Origin: Myxococcales bacterium
GTDB lineage: Bacteria; Myxococcota_A; UBA9160; SMWR01
Direction: 5' to 3'
Assembly: GCA_013215605.1 (NCBI GenBank)
Contig: JABSQW010000068.1
Span: 3,696 to 46,125, forward strand
DNA length: 42,430 nucleotides
Shown: piece after piece, positions 33,576-41,399 of the stretch
How positions within the stretch are numbered: the stretch's first letter is position 1
Layout of the letters: every line of letters begins with the position of its first letter
Position numbers and translations under genes: made by a program
Notes under the pieces: generated by a model
The model's input: the letters and a program-made list of their open reading frames with translations, nothing else
The model's database searches: none
What the model was told of the DNA's origin: nothing

Positions 33576-34805
33576 ATGGGAGCGCTTTCCGCGCTCCGTT
33601 CCTGGTTGGGCGACGTCTTTGCGGGACGTCCCGGTTGGATGAACGCGATGATGCTGTTCTGCGCCTACATGGCGTTCGTCTATGTGCCCTGGGATTTCTT
33701 CGCGAAACCGGCCGCGCACGACGCAGAGGTCTGGTTCGGCATCATGCTCACGGGCGGCTGGGCGAAGCTCACGGAGCCCCTCCACTGGCTGGTGTACGCC
33801 GCGGGTGCCTACGGGTTCCGCCGCATGCGCGGCTGGATGTGGCCCTGGGCGTCGCTCTACACGGTGCAGATCGCTCTCGGGATGTGGGTGTGGAGCGGGA
33901 TCTACGCGAGTTCCGGGGCCGTCTCGGGGTGGATTCTCGGATTGATCCCCGGCTTGCTCTTCCTGGTGCCGAGCGTTGCGCTCTGGCGCGCGCGTCCGCT
34001 GTTTCAGGAGCGGCCGACTCTGCGTCAACGCTACGCGGGTTGGGCGCTGGTGACCGGTGCATCGGCGGGCCTCGGCGCGGAGTTCGCGCGGCAGCTCGCT
34101 CGTGATGGCGTGCCGTGTGTGCTCACCGCTCGCCGCGAAGACCGGCTGCGCGATCTCGCGGAAGAACTCGAGCGCGACCACGGAGTCGAGACACGCGTGG
34201 TTGCTGCGGACCTCGCCCAGCCCGACGGCGCGGACACCGTTGCGAACGCGGTGGCCGACCTCGACGTGGCGATCCTCGTGAACAACGCCGGCTTTGGCTA
34301 CCAGGGACGCTTCGACAAGCAGGAGACCGCGCGCCTGCGCGACATGGTCACGCTGAACTGCGCGACGCCCGTCGTACTGACGAGCCGACTGATGGGCCGG
34401 ATGAAGGAGCGCGGCAGCGGCGCCGTCGTGATTACCGGTTCGGTGTCGGGCCGTCAGCCTCTTCCGCTTCACGCGGTGTACGGCGCCACCAAGGCGTTCG
34501 ATCAACTGTTCGGCGAAGCGCTCGCAAACGAGCTGCGCGCCGACGGCATCGACGTGCTCGTACTCGAGCCGGGTTCCACGCAGTCGGAATTCCAGCACGT
34601 TTCCGGCGCGCTCCCGCACCACGGCGTTCCCGCGGACCCGGTGGTTGCCGACGCGCTCGACGCGCTCGGCTGGCAGGCGTCGGTGATCTCGGGGTGGTGG
34701 AACTGGATTCGCGCCAACACCGCGATGCGGCTCCTGCCCCGCGGCGTTGCCGCTCATCTCGGGCGATCGATCATGGCGTCGCAGACACCGGAGGACATGC
34801 GGTGA
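33576..34805 (+). CDS. Membrane-anchored short-chain dehydrogenase/reductase (four-helix N-domain fusion)
   Basis: A 409-residue fusion. Residues 1-140 form about four membrane helices with FCAYMAFVYVPWDFFAKP, KLTEPLHWLVYAAGAYGF and WMWPWASLY. Residues 155-380 are a classical SDR: cofactor loop TGASAGLG (160-167), NNAG (236-239) and catalytic Ser289, Tyr302, Lys306 (VYGATK). The SDR part resembles DltE/YqjQ-type oxidoreductases; the substrate is probably lipophilic given the anchor. The ATG at 33576 lies 12 nt after the remnant frame ends. Its stop overlaps the ATG of the EVE gene by one base. Confidence 0.87.
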   Translation: MGALSALRSWLGDVFAGRPGWMNAMMLFCAYMAFVYVPWDFFAKPAAHDAEVWFGIMLTGGWAKLTEPLHWLVYAAGAYGFRRMRGWMWPWASLYTVQIALGMWVWSGIYASSGAVSGWILGLIPGLLFLVPSVALWRARPLFQERPTLRQRYAGWALVTGASAGLGAEFARQLARDGVPCVLTARREDRLRDLAEELERDHGVETRVVAADLAQPDGADTVANAVADLDVAILVNNAGFGYQGRFDKQETARLRDMVTLNCATPVVLTSRLMGRMKERGSGAVVITGSVSGRQPLPLHAVYGATKAFDQLFGEALANELRADGIDVLVLEPGSTQSEFQHVSGALPHHGVPADPVVADALDALGWQASVISGWWNWIRANTAMRLLPRGVAAHLGRSIMASQTPEDMR

Positions 34806-35230
34806 TGGCACGCTCTTACTGGCTCGTCAAGTCGGAACCCTTCAAGTACTCGTGGGACGACCTGGTGAAGGACGGCTCGACCTACTGGGACGGCGTGCGC
34901 AACGCGCAGGCGCGCAACAACCTTCGCGCCATGAAGAAGGGCGACCTGGTGTTCTTCTATCACTCGAACGAAGGCAAGCAGGTGGTCGGCGTCGCGAAAG
35001 TAACGAAGACCGCCTACCAGGATCCAACGACCGACGACGACCGTTGGGTGGTCGTGGACCTCGTCCCGGTGAAACCGCTCGTCGATCCGGTGACGCTCGC
35101 GATGGTGAAGGACGAACCGGCGCTCGCGGACGTTGCGCTCATCCGGCAGTCGCGCCTGTCGGTGATGCCCATCCGGGCGCCCGAGTTCAAGCACATCCTC
35201 AAGATGGCTAGAACGCGTTTGGCGGGTTGA
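34805..35230 (+). CDS. EVE-domain protein (possible modified-base binder)
   Basis: A 141-residue single-domain protein opening with YWLVKSEPFKYSWDDLVKDG and TYWDGVRNAQARNNLRAMKK, then GDLVFFYHSN and GVAKVTKTAYQDPTTDD, the pattern of EVE/PUA-like proteins related to thymocyte nuclear protein 1. EVE domains bind modified bases in DNA or RNA. The ATG at 34805 overlaps the SDR stop (TGATG); a GTG at 34802 is in frame one codon earlier. Co-transcription with the SDR is likely, without an obvious functional link. Confidence 0.92.
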   Translation: MARSYWLVKSEPFKYSWDDLVKDGSTYWDGVRNAQARNNLRAMKKGDLVFFYHSNEGKQVVGVAKVTKTAYQDPTTDDDRWVVVDLVPVKPLVDPVTLAMVKDEPALADVALIRQSRLSVMPIRAPEFKHILKMARTRLAG

Positions 35231-35250
35231 CGGCGGGCAAAGCCCGGCTG

Positions 35251-35745
35251 TCAGTCGAACAGGTACGCGGAGGCGAGGGCGTCGGCGTATTCGTTCCAGC
35301 GGCTGCCGTCGTGGGCCTTGATCCAGCGGAGGGTCACTCGCGGGTGGGTCCCGGCGAGGTGGTAGAGCTTCTTGACGAGCTCGAGGTTCGCGATCGGGCC
35401 CTTCGAGCGGCGCCAGCCGCGTTTCTCCCAGCCCGCGGCCCACTCGTTGACCGTCTTCACGCAGAGCTGGCTGTCGGAGTAGACAGTGACCTCGGCGTCC
35501 TCGGGCAGCGTCTCGAACGCGGCGATCAGCGCCGAGAGCTCCATGCGGTTGTTGGTGGTGTCCCCGTCCTGGCCCGTCTTCTCGGCGACGATCCGATCGT
35601 CGTCGACCCAGACCATTCCCCAGCCGCCCGGACCGGGGTTGCCCTCGCACGAACCGTCGGTGAAGACGCCGGTCTTCGGCCCCCGGGTGTACCGAGCGAG
35701 CACTTCCTCGCGGGTCAAGAGTTCCGTCTGGATTCTGCCGGCCAC
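35251..35745 (-). CDS. rnhA: Ribonuclease HI
   Basis: Cuts RNA in RNA-DNA hybrids. The 164 residues carry the catalytic set: Asp30 (VFTDGSC), Glu69 (NNRMEL), Asp91 (YSDSQL) and Asp155 (NEYADALA), with the helper His145 in WIKAHDGSRWN. An N-terminal extension of about 22 residues (TREEVLARYTRGP) precedes the first strand. The GTG at 35745 is the first start in frame. It is convergent with the EVE gene, 20 nt apart. Confidence 0.95.
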   Translation of the reverse strand: MAGRIQTELLTREEVLARYTRGPKTGVFTDGSCEGNPGPGGWGMVWVDDDRIVAEKTGQDGDTTNNRMELSALIAAFETLPEDAEVTVYSDSQLCVKTVNEWAAGWEKRGWRRSKGPIANLELVKKLYHLAGTHPRVTLRWIKAHDGSRWNEYADALASAYLFD

Positions 35746-35829
35746 GCGTCGTCCCCCCCAGCTGTGTCTGGCGAGCCGCGGAGCTTACCGCAAGGAGGCC
35801 AACGGCCTGTGCTGGCGGCGAGGCGGTTC

Positions 35830-36249
35830 CTAGAACTCCAGGTTCAGCGCGACGAAGGGACCGGAGATCTGGGGCGAGAGGTTGCTCGTGCCGGTGGCGG
35901 CCAGGTCGTAGCCGATCATCCGGTAGCTACCGGTGACCGAGAGTTGCGCGAGCACGTGAAGTGTGGCGCCGCCCTCGAGGTCGTAGATCGCCCCCGTGCG
36001 TCCCACCACGAAGCCGCGGCTGCCGGCGAACAACTCGATGCGCGAGCTCGGATGGGCCTCTGCGCGCACGACTTTGAGGTGACCCGGTTGGCCGAAGGAC
36101 GACATCCGGGTCTTCGCCTCGAGGGCCGGCAAGAGGGCTGGTTCGGTGGTCGAAGCCCCCGCGAGCGAGTGCATCTCCTGTGCGCTTGCTACCGGGGCAG
36201 CGAGGGCCAGCAGGCCCGCGAACGCGAGAAGGCGGAGGGTGTGAGGCAA
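35830..36249 (-). CDS. Small exported protein, possible outer-membrane barrel fragment
   Basis: A 139-residue protein with a clear signal peptide (LRLLAFAGLLALAAPVASAQ). The mature part has alternating hydrophobic strands and ends PFVALNLEF with a terminal Phe, as outer-membrane beta-barrels do, plus GSYRMIGYDL. It is too short for a full barrel of more than about four to six strands, so it may be a small family or a truncated gene. The start is a TTG at 36249. I do not recognise a family. Confidence 0.65.
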   Translation of the reverse strand: MPHTLRLLAFAGLLALAAPVASAQEMHSLAGASTTEPALLPALEAKTRMSSFGQPGHLKVVRAEAHPSSRIELFAGSRGFVVGRTGAIYDLEGGATLHVLAQLSVTGSYRMIGYDLAATGTSNLSPQISGPFVALNLEF

Positions 36250-36374
36250 GCGAGGATCCAGATCGCCAGACGGGGCGATTTCCCCACTTTTCGGCTCCGC
36301 GCGCCGTGACTTGATCGGGAAATGCGATCCCGGTCACTAAAAGGCCAGCGCGAAGTTCCCTCGGGGAACGCCGA

Positions 36375-37493
36375 TCAGCTGCCGGGGAGGTAGGAAGCGA
36401 GAAACTCCTGGCGGAACTGCACGAAATTGCCGGCGACTATGGCGTCGCGCGCCTCGCGGACGAGGCGCTGATAGAAGTGCACGTTGTGGATCGAGGCCAG
36501 GATCGCCGACAACACTTCGTTCGCGGCGAAGAGGTGGTGGAGGTAGGCACGCGTGAAGCCGCCCGCACAAGAGAGGCAGCTGCACGACGGGTCGATGGGA
36601 TAGCCATCGCGGCGAAAGCGCCGGTGAGTGAGGCGGATCTTGCCCCGCACCGTGAAGACCGTGCCGCTGCGCGCGTAGCGGGTGGGGATCACGCAGTCGA
36701 AGAGATCGATCCCGAAGCCGATGGCCGCCAGGACATCCTCGGGGAGACCCACTCCCATCAGGTAGCGGGGTTTGTGCTCCGGTAGCCGGGGCGCCGTGTA
36801 CTGCGTGACCTCACACAGCAAGTCGTGGCCCTCCCCCACAGAGACGCCGCCGATCGCGTAGCCGGGCAAGTCGAGGGCGACGAGCGACTTCGCGCAGTCG
36901 CTCCGCAACCCACGGAAGACGCTCCCCTGCACGATCCCGAAGAGGGCCTGCTCGCTGCGATGGTGGGCGGCGAGACAGCGGTCCATCCAGTGGAGCGTGC
37001 GGCGAACGCCGCTTCTGGCGAGCTTCTCATCGGCGGGGTAGGGGGTGCACTCATCGAACGCCATGATGATGTCGGCGCCGAGCTCATTCTGGATTTCGAT
37101 GGATCGCTCGGGCGTGAGTTCCATCGAGGAGCCGTTGACCTCGTTGCGAAAGCTCACGCCGTGGTCGCTGATCTCCTTCTTCGGGAGCGAGAACACCTGG
37201 AAGCCGCCGCTGTCCGTGAGGATCGGGCCGTCCCAGCGCATGAAGGCGTGGAGCCCGCCGAGCTTGGCGACGAGGCTTTCGCCGGGTCGCAGCGCCAGGT
37301 GGTAGGTGTTGGCGAGCACCACCTCGGCGCCGGTCGAGCGGACCTGCTCGGGCGTCATGGCCTTCACGGCGCCGTGGGTGCCCACGATCATGAAGGCGGG
37401 GGTGTGGATCACGCCGTGCGGGGTCGTGAAGGTACCGGCGCGCGCGCCGCCGCTGGTGGCCTCGCGCGCGTATTGGAAGCTGGGCTCACCCAG
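36375..37493 (-). CDS. tgt: Queuine tRNA-ribosyltransferase (Tgt), apparent CTG start
   Basis: Exchanges guanine-34 for preQ1 in tRNAs with GUN anticodons. From the CTG at 37493 the protein has 372 residues, matching the usual 375. It shows the N-terminal FQYAREATSGGARAGTF, TPAFMIVGTHGAVKAM, ILTDSGGFQVFSL, the nucleophile loop FDCVIPTRYARSG, and the zinc site CSCLSC with the later HNVHFY. The first ATG/GTG/TTG in frame is GTG at 37412, which would remove 27 conserved residues. Upstream in frame there is no other start before a stop at 37574. A run of seven C bases lies just upstream of the CTG (37497-37503), so a sequencing error cannot be excluded. It follows the small basic gene by 16 nt. 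Confidence 0.93.
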   Translation of the reverse strand: MGEPSFQYAREATSGGARAGTFTTPHGVIHTPAFMIVGTHGAVKAMTPEQVRSTGAEVVLANTYHLALRPGESLVAKLGGLHAFMRWDGPILTDSGGFQVFSLPKKEISDHGVSFRNEVNGSSMELTPERSIEIQNELGADIIMAFDECTPYPADEKLARSGVRRTLHWMDRCLAAHHRSEQALFGIVQGSVFRGLRSDCAKSLVALDLPGYAIGGVSVGEGHDLLCEVTQYTAPRLPEHKPRYLMGVGLPEDVLAAIGFGIDLFDCVIPTRYARSGTVFTVRGKIRLTHRRFRRDGYPIDPSCSCLSCAGGFTRAYLHHLFAANEVLSAILASIHNVHFYQRLVREARDAIVAGNFVQFRQEFLASYLPGS

Positions 37494-37509
37494 GACGGGG
37501 GGGCCGGGT

Positions 37510-37638
37510 CTACCGGTAGGTCTTGCGCGAGCCGGAGCTCCGGCGCAGGCGAACGCGGCGGATCTTGGCCTTCAGCTTCGAGCGGTGGCGCGCAGACTTC
37601 CCACGGTTCCGGTGGGGAAGGGGCTTGCTCTTCTTCAC
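37510..37638 (-). CDS. 42-residue highly basic protein, possibly ribosome-associated
   Basis: A GTG at 37638 with GAGG about 7 nt upstream opens a 42-codon gene. The product contains KKSKPLPHRNRGKSARHRSK and LKAKIRRVRLRRSSG, and more than 40% of residues are Lys, Arg or His, with no acidic residue visible. Size, charge and Ser/Gly-Arg ends resemble small ribosomal or ribosome-associated proteins such as bTHX or the COX24/bS22 group, but I see no diagnostic match. It is upstream of tgt on the same strand. A longer open frame to 37758 exists but lacks character. Confidence 0.6.
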   Translation of the reverse strand: MKKSKPLPHRNRGKSARHRSKLKAKIRRVRLRRSSGSRKTYR

Positions 37639-37722
37639 GATCTGCCTCGGGTCGGGGGAGGGAGCCGACGGTGGAAAACGGGCCGGAAAGCTAGACGAGA
37701 GCGGCGTCAAAGTCACGAGCGC

Positions 37723-37738
37723 CGGGGCCTTCGCCCCG
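37723..37738. other. Six-bp GC hairpin with CTTC loop
   Basis: CGGGGC (37723-37728), loop CTTC, GCCCCG (37733-37738), in the 212-nt divergent spacer between the basic-protein gene and the acyl-CoA dehydrogenase gene. It has no T-tract. It could sit in the leader of either gene. The rest of the spacer shows no clear promoter. Confidence 0.35.
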
Positions 37739-37850
37739 CTGTGCCCTCGTTCGCCCACTCGGATCCGCCCCGGGGTTCCCCGCCGGAGCCCCCCACCCCG
37801 GTGGGTCGCTTCACCGCTATTCTGGTCCCCAACCTTCTCCAGGAGCCCCC

Positions 37851-39032
37851 TTGAGCCAAGGCAACCCCCTCGAGCGGGTCGCGGACTTCGACCTCTCTCC
37901 CGAGCAGCGGCTCGTCCGGCAGACGGTTCGCGAGTTCGCAGAGAAGGAGATCGCCCCTCACGTCGAGCGCTTCGAGCGCGAGGCCCAGTACCCCACGGAG
38001 CTGATCGAGAAGCTCGTCCCCATGGGACTCATCGCTCCGATGATTCCCGAGGAATACGGCGGCTCGTTCTCCGACGTCGTGACCTACGGGGTGATCTGCG
38101 AAGAGCTGGCTCGCATCGACTGGGTGGTGGCGTCCGTGGTGTCGGTCAGCAACTCACTCGTCGGGGGTTCGATCCTGCGTCACGGCACCGACGGGCAGAA
38201 AGAGCAGTGGCTCCCCGGCATGGCGCAGGGACGAATCATCACGTCGGCCTGCTTGACCGAGCCCGGCGGCGGCACCGACCTCGGCAACATGCGCACGAGC
38301 GGCACCAAGGTGGACGGCGGCTACCGGATCACCGGCACGAAGGTGTTCATCTCGCACGCCGCCCACGCGGGTCTCCTGTTGCTCGTGGCCACACTCGACC
38401 GCAGCAAGAAACACAAGGGCGTGACGGCATTCCTCGTCGACCCTCAGAGCGAAGGGATCAGCATTCGCGACTTTCCGATGCGCACCCTCAAGCGCGACAA
38501 CATCGCGGAGGTCCATTTCGAGAACGTCTTCCTGCCCGACTCGGCACTCCTCGGCACTGAGGGCGGCGGCTTCCCGGTGCTCGGCAGCGCGCTCGACATG
38601 GGGCGATACTCGGTCGCGGCGCGCTGCGTGGGCCAGGCCCAGCGCTGCATCGACCTCGCGCTCCGATACGCGCAGGACCGCGAGGCCTTCGGGCAGAAGA
38701 TCGGCGAGTTTCAGATGATCCAGCAGAAGATCGCCGATATGGTGTGCCGCACCGAGGGGGCGCGGGCTCTCGTCTACCGCCTCGGGCGCATGAAGGACGC
38801 GGGCGTCGAGCGCGCGAGCATGGAGGCGTCGATCGCGAAGCTCACGTCGAGCGAAGCGGCCACGAACAACGCCCTCGACGCCATCCAGATCCACGGGGGC
38901 TACGGGCTCTCCGAGGAATACGAAGTGGGCCGGCTGCTCTTGGAGGCGAAGGCGCTCGAGTTCGGCGAGGGCACGAGTGAACTACACCGGAAGATGATCG
39001 CGGAGTTTGCACTTGGTATCCGAAAACAGTGA
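37851..39032 (+). CDS. Acyl-CoA dehydrogenase
   Basis: An FAD enzyme introducing a trans-2 double bond into acyl-CoA. The 393 residues show the N-terminal helices (LSPEQRLVRQTVREFAEKEI), the FAD region SACLTEPGGGTDL and GTKVFISHA, and the C-terminal DREAFGQKIGEFQMIQQKIA, IQIHGGYGLSEEYEVGRLL and FGEGTSELHRKMIAE, where the EGTSE Glu is at the position of the catalytic base. The TTG at 37851 has AGGAG at 37841-37845. No electron-transfer flavoprotein or other beta-oxidation gene is near. Its 3' end overlaps pyrE. Confidence 0.95.
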   Translation: MSQGNPLERVADFDLSPEQRLVRQTVREFAEKEIAPHVERFEREAQYPTELIEKLVPMGLIAPMIPEEYGGSFSDVVTYGVICEELARIDWVVASVVSVSNSLVGGSILRHGTDGQKEQWLPGMAQGRIITSACLTEPGGGTDLGNMRTSGTKVDGGYRITGTKVFISHAAHAGLLLLVATLDRSKKHKGVTAFLVDPQSEGISIRDFPMRTLKRDNIAEVHFENVFLPDSALLGTEGGGFPVLGSALDMGRYSVAARCVGQAQRCIDLALRYAQDREAFGQKIGEFQMIQQKIADMVCRTEGARALVYRLGRMKDAGVERASMEASIAKLTSSEAATNNALDAIQIHGGYGLSEEYEVGRLLLEAKALEFGEGTSELHRKMIAEFALGIRKQ

Positions 39033-39579
39033 AGTAGCGCGCGCAGAGCTCCTCGAGTTGATTCTCGAGGTCTCGTTCCGGCGCGGGAAGGTCACCCTCG
39101 CGAGTGGGAAGCAGAGCGACTTCTACCTCGACCTGCGCCAGACGCTGATGCGTCCGCGCGGTATCGCTCTCGCGGGTGCGCTCGTGCTCGAGCGCCTCCG
39201 CGCCGGACCCCCCGTCGATGCCGTGGGGGGAATGGCGGTGGGCGCCGTGCCCCTCGTGGCCGCGGTGCTCGCGGCGGCCGATGCGGCAGATCGCACCACT
39301 CCGCTGCTCGGCTTTTTCGTTCGCAAGGAGACGAAGAAGCACGGCCTCGGCAAGCGCGTCGAGGGCGGATTCAGCGTCGGCCAAACCATCGCTCTCGTCG
39401 AGGACACCGTGACCACCGGTGGCTCGACGCTCGACGCGCTCGACGCCGTCGAGGCTGAAGGGGGGAAAGTGGCGCGCGTCATCTGTCTGGTCGATCGCGG
39501 CGAGGGTGCGCGCGATGCCTTCGCGAAGCGCGGCATCGAGCTCGAATCGCTCTTCGGCCGCGAAGACCTCCCGGTCTGA
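39013..39579 (+). CDS. pyrE: Orotate phosphoribosyltransferase
   Basis: Joins orotate to PRPP to give orotidine monophosphate in pyrimidine synthesis. The 188 residues include FRRGKVTLASGKQSDFYLDL near the N-terminus, VGGMAVGAVPLVAAVL, GFFVRKETKKHGLGKRVEG with the catalytic loop Lys/His, and the PRPP loop VEDTVTTGGSTLDAL. I chose the TTG at 39013 since GGAG at 39002-39005 is 7 nt upstream; a TTG at 39007 is in frame but too close to that site. It overlaps the acyl-CoA dehydrogenase gene by 20 nt. Confidence 0.95.
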   Translation: MVSENSEVARAELLELILEVSFRRGKVTLASGKQSDFYLDLRQTLMRPRGIALAGALVLERLRAGPPVDAVGGMAVGAVPLVAAVLAAADAADRTTPLLGFFVRKETKKHGLGKRVEGGFSVGQTIALVEDTVTTGGSTLDALDAVEAEGGKVARVICLVDRGEGARDAFAKRGIELESLFGREDLPV

Positions 39580-39604
39580 ACCCGATCGCCGGGCGGGAAT
39601 CTCT

Positions 39605-40069
39605 GTGGACCCCAAGCTCGTTTACTGGACGTGGGCGCTCTTCAACTTTCTGCTCGTGGTCGTCTTCGCCAGTCTCGGCGTGAGGCGCATCCGCGAGCGC
39701 GAGCTACAGCGTCACAAGCGGATGATGCTCGCAGCCAGCGCGCTCGTGATCACGTTCCTCGTCTCCTACCCCGTGAAGGTCGTGACCCTCGGGCGCGAAG
39801 ACCTCGAGGTCTGGGAGGCGCTCTCGAAGTGGTTGCTCCGCATCCACGAGACCTTCATCGTGGGGATGCTCCTCGGCGGCAGTTACGCGGGATGGCGTGC
39901 GTTCGGGTTCCGGCGTTCCCTGCCGCTTTCGGGCCTGCTACCGCGGGAACCGTCGCCGCCGCGCACCCGGGTGCTCCACCGCCGCGCGGGCTGGGTGGCG
40001 GTGGTGAGCAGCGCCTGCGCGTTCCTCACGGCGTGCGGGGTGCTGTGGGGGATGTACGCGCGCGCCTGA
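39605..40069 (+). CDS. DUF420-like four-helix membrane protein
   Basis: A 154-residue membrane protein with four hydrophobic helices (about 5-25, 38-58, 76-96, 127-150). The block RHKRMMLAASALVITFLVSY with the RIHETFIV and HRRAGWVAVVSS histidines resembles DUF420 proteins, some of which help cytochrome oxidase assembly (CtaM/YozB). The GTG at 39605 gives a start before the first helix; the open frame begins earlier inside pyrE. No oxidase genes are nearby. Confidence 0.75.
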   Translation: MDPKLVYWTWALFNFLLVVVFASLGVRRIRERELQRHKRMMLAASALVITFLVSYPVKVVTLGREDLEVWEALSKWLLRIHETFIVGMLLGGSYAGWRAFGFRRSLPLSGLLPREPSPPRTRVLHRRAGWVAVVSSACAFLTACGVLWGMYARA

Positions 40070-40282
40070 AGGGCCTCTTCGACAAGAGGAACCAGGAGGC
40101 GAGCAGGAAGAGCAGCGCGGCAGCCACGCTCGGGGCTGCATGAAAGAACGCGCCGCGAAGAACATCGGTTTCCACGCGTTGGTGGGCTTCCGCCGAAGCT
40201 TGCCCGCAACCCGCGCCGGTTGACCCGTGCGGGGGTGAAGCCCGCGGTCCGGTGCGCTGACCGTCTGATAGACTCGATCGCG
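40070..40282. other. Intergenic spacer without supported features
   Basis: 213 nt between the DUF420-like gene and the SGNH-like gene. No convincing gene, repeat or terminator is visible. A minus-strand frame across it encodes a hydrophobic stretch, but it overlaps both neighbours and lacks a supported start. Confidence 0.4.
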
Positions 40283-41398
40283 ATGGTCCGACTGACGTTC
40301 GCCGTCGCCGCAGCCTGCCTCGCGACGGTCGCAATGGTCGAGGTCGGGACGCGCGGCCTCGTGGGGACGGAGGTCATCGACCTGGCGCGTCCGCACAGCG
40401 ATGACGAGCTGTACTGGCGGAGCGACCATCCGACGTTCGGTGTGTGGCACGCACCCAACGCGAGCTGGGTGCACCGTTCGAAGTGCTTCAAGGTGAAATA
40501 CACGAGCAACTCGGTGGGGGCGCGCGACATCGAGCGCTCGCGCCGCGCGGCTGGCCCGAGGGTTGCGGTGCTCGGCGACTCGTTCTTCGAGGGATGGGGA
40601 GTGGTCGCCCACCAGAGGATGTCGAACCGCCTGGAGGCGATCACCGGCGTCCCGCACCTCAACTTTGCGATGGCGCACTTCGGGCCGTACCAGCAGCTGA
40701 TCGCCTACGAAACCCTCGTGAGTGACTTCGACCACGACGCCGTCATCGCGAGCATCGTCCCGATCAATGACTTCGAAGATACCGACTACGATCTCGCGCG
40801 ATCCACCGTGGGATACCGCTTCATGTACCGCCCGTATCTCGTCGGTGATCCGCCGCACCTCGAACACCTCGATGTGCGCGAAAATACTGCTCGCCGCTGG
40901 CTGCGGCAGCGCTCCTACGCGTTCAACGTCGTACTGCCGTTGATCGATCAGCGGCGCGCCGGGCGGTTCGAGGACGCGCGCGCCGCCTCAATCGCACGCG
41001 TGGGAGATCCGCCGTCGCGCTTCTACGACTACGCGGACGCCGCAGCGCTGCGCCTCGAAATCATCCTCGCGGGTCTCGCCAAGGCCGTGGGCGAGCGTCC
41101 ACTCGCCGTGCTGCTGGTGCCCACCCGCCCCGATCTCCTGCGCTTTCGAAGCGACGGAGTGTCTCCCCTCGAACGCCGCCTGGTTGAGGCCGGTGCGCGC
41201 GACGGCTATTCCGTCGTCGACCTGCTTCCGCCGATGGCCGAGCGCGTCACAGAGGTCGATCGCTATTTCTTCCCGTGCGACTACCACTGGAACTCCTTTG
41301 CCAACGAAGTCGCCGCGGAGCAGGTGGCGGAAGCGCTCGGCGGGACGTTCTTCGGCGGAAGAGCCCGAGGGGCTGTCCGGTCCGAACCGGCGGCGTAG
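40283..41398 (+). CDS. SGNH/AlgX-AlgJ-like hydrolase or O-acetyltransferase domain protein
   Basis: A 371-residue protein with an N-terminal membrane anchor or signal (VRLTFAVAAACLATVAMVEV). The body has VAVLGDSFFEGWGV (GDS at 98-100, catalytic Ser), NFAMAHFGPYQQLI, and at the C-terminus FFPCDYHWNSFANEVAAE with the Asp-x-His pair of SGNH hydrolases, close to AlgJ/AlgX-type acetyltransferases. It probably acts on a sugar or polyol ester outside the cytoplasmic membrane. The ATG at 40283 lies just before the helix. The next gene follows after one base, so the two are likely one operon. Confidence 0.82.
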   Translation: MVRLTFAVAAACLATVAMVEVGTRGLVGTEVIDLARPHSDDELYWRSDHPTFGVWHAPNASWVHRSKCFKVKYTSNSVGARDIERSRRAAGPRVAVLGDSFFEGWGVVAHQRMSNRLEAITGVPHLNFAMAHFGPYQQLIAYETLVSDFDHDAVIASIVPINDFEDTDYDLARSTVGYRFMYRPYLVGDPPHLEHLDVRENTARRWLRQRSYAFNVVLPLIDQRRAGRFEDARAASIARVGDPPSRFYDYADAAALRLEIILAGLAKAVGERPLAVLLVPTRPDLLRFRSDGVSPLERRLVEAGARDGYSVVDLLPPMAERVTEVDRYFFPCDYHWNSFANEVAAEQVAEALGGTFFGGRARGAVRSEPAA

Positions 41399-41399
41399 A

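Noticed and set aside
31592-34811. Minus-strand frames of 542 and 572 codons opposite DUF1329 and SDR genes
   Set aside because: Shadow frames of conserved plus-strand genes; no motif, signal peptide or ribosome site.
40026-40334. Minus-strand 102-codon frame with a hydrophobic segment
   Set aside because: It overlaps the ends of two plus-strand genes, has no supported start and the hydrophobic run may be chance.
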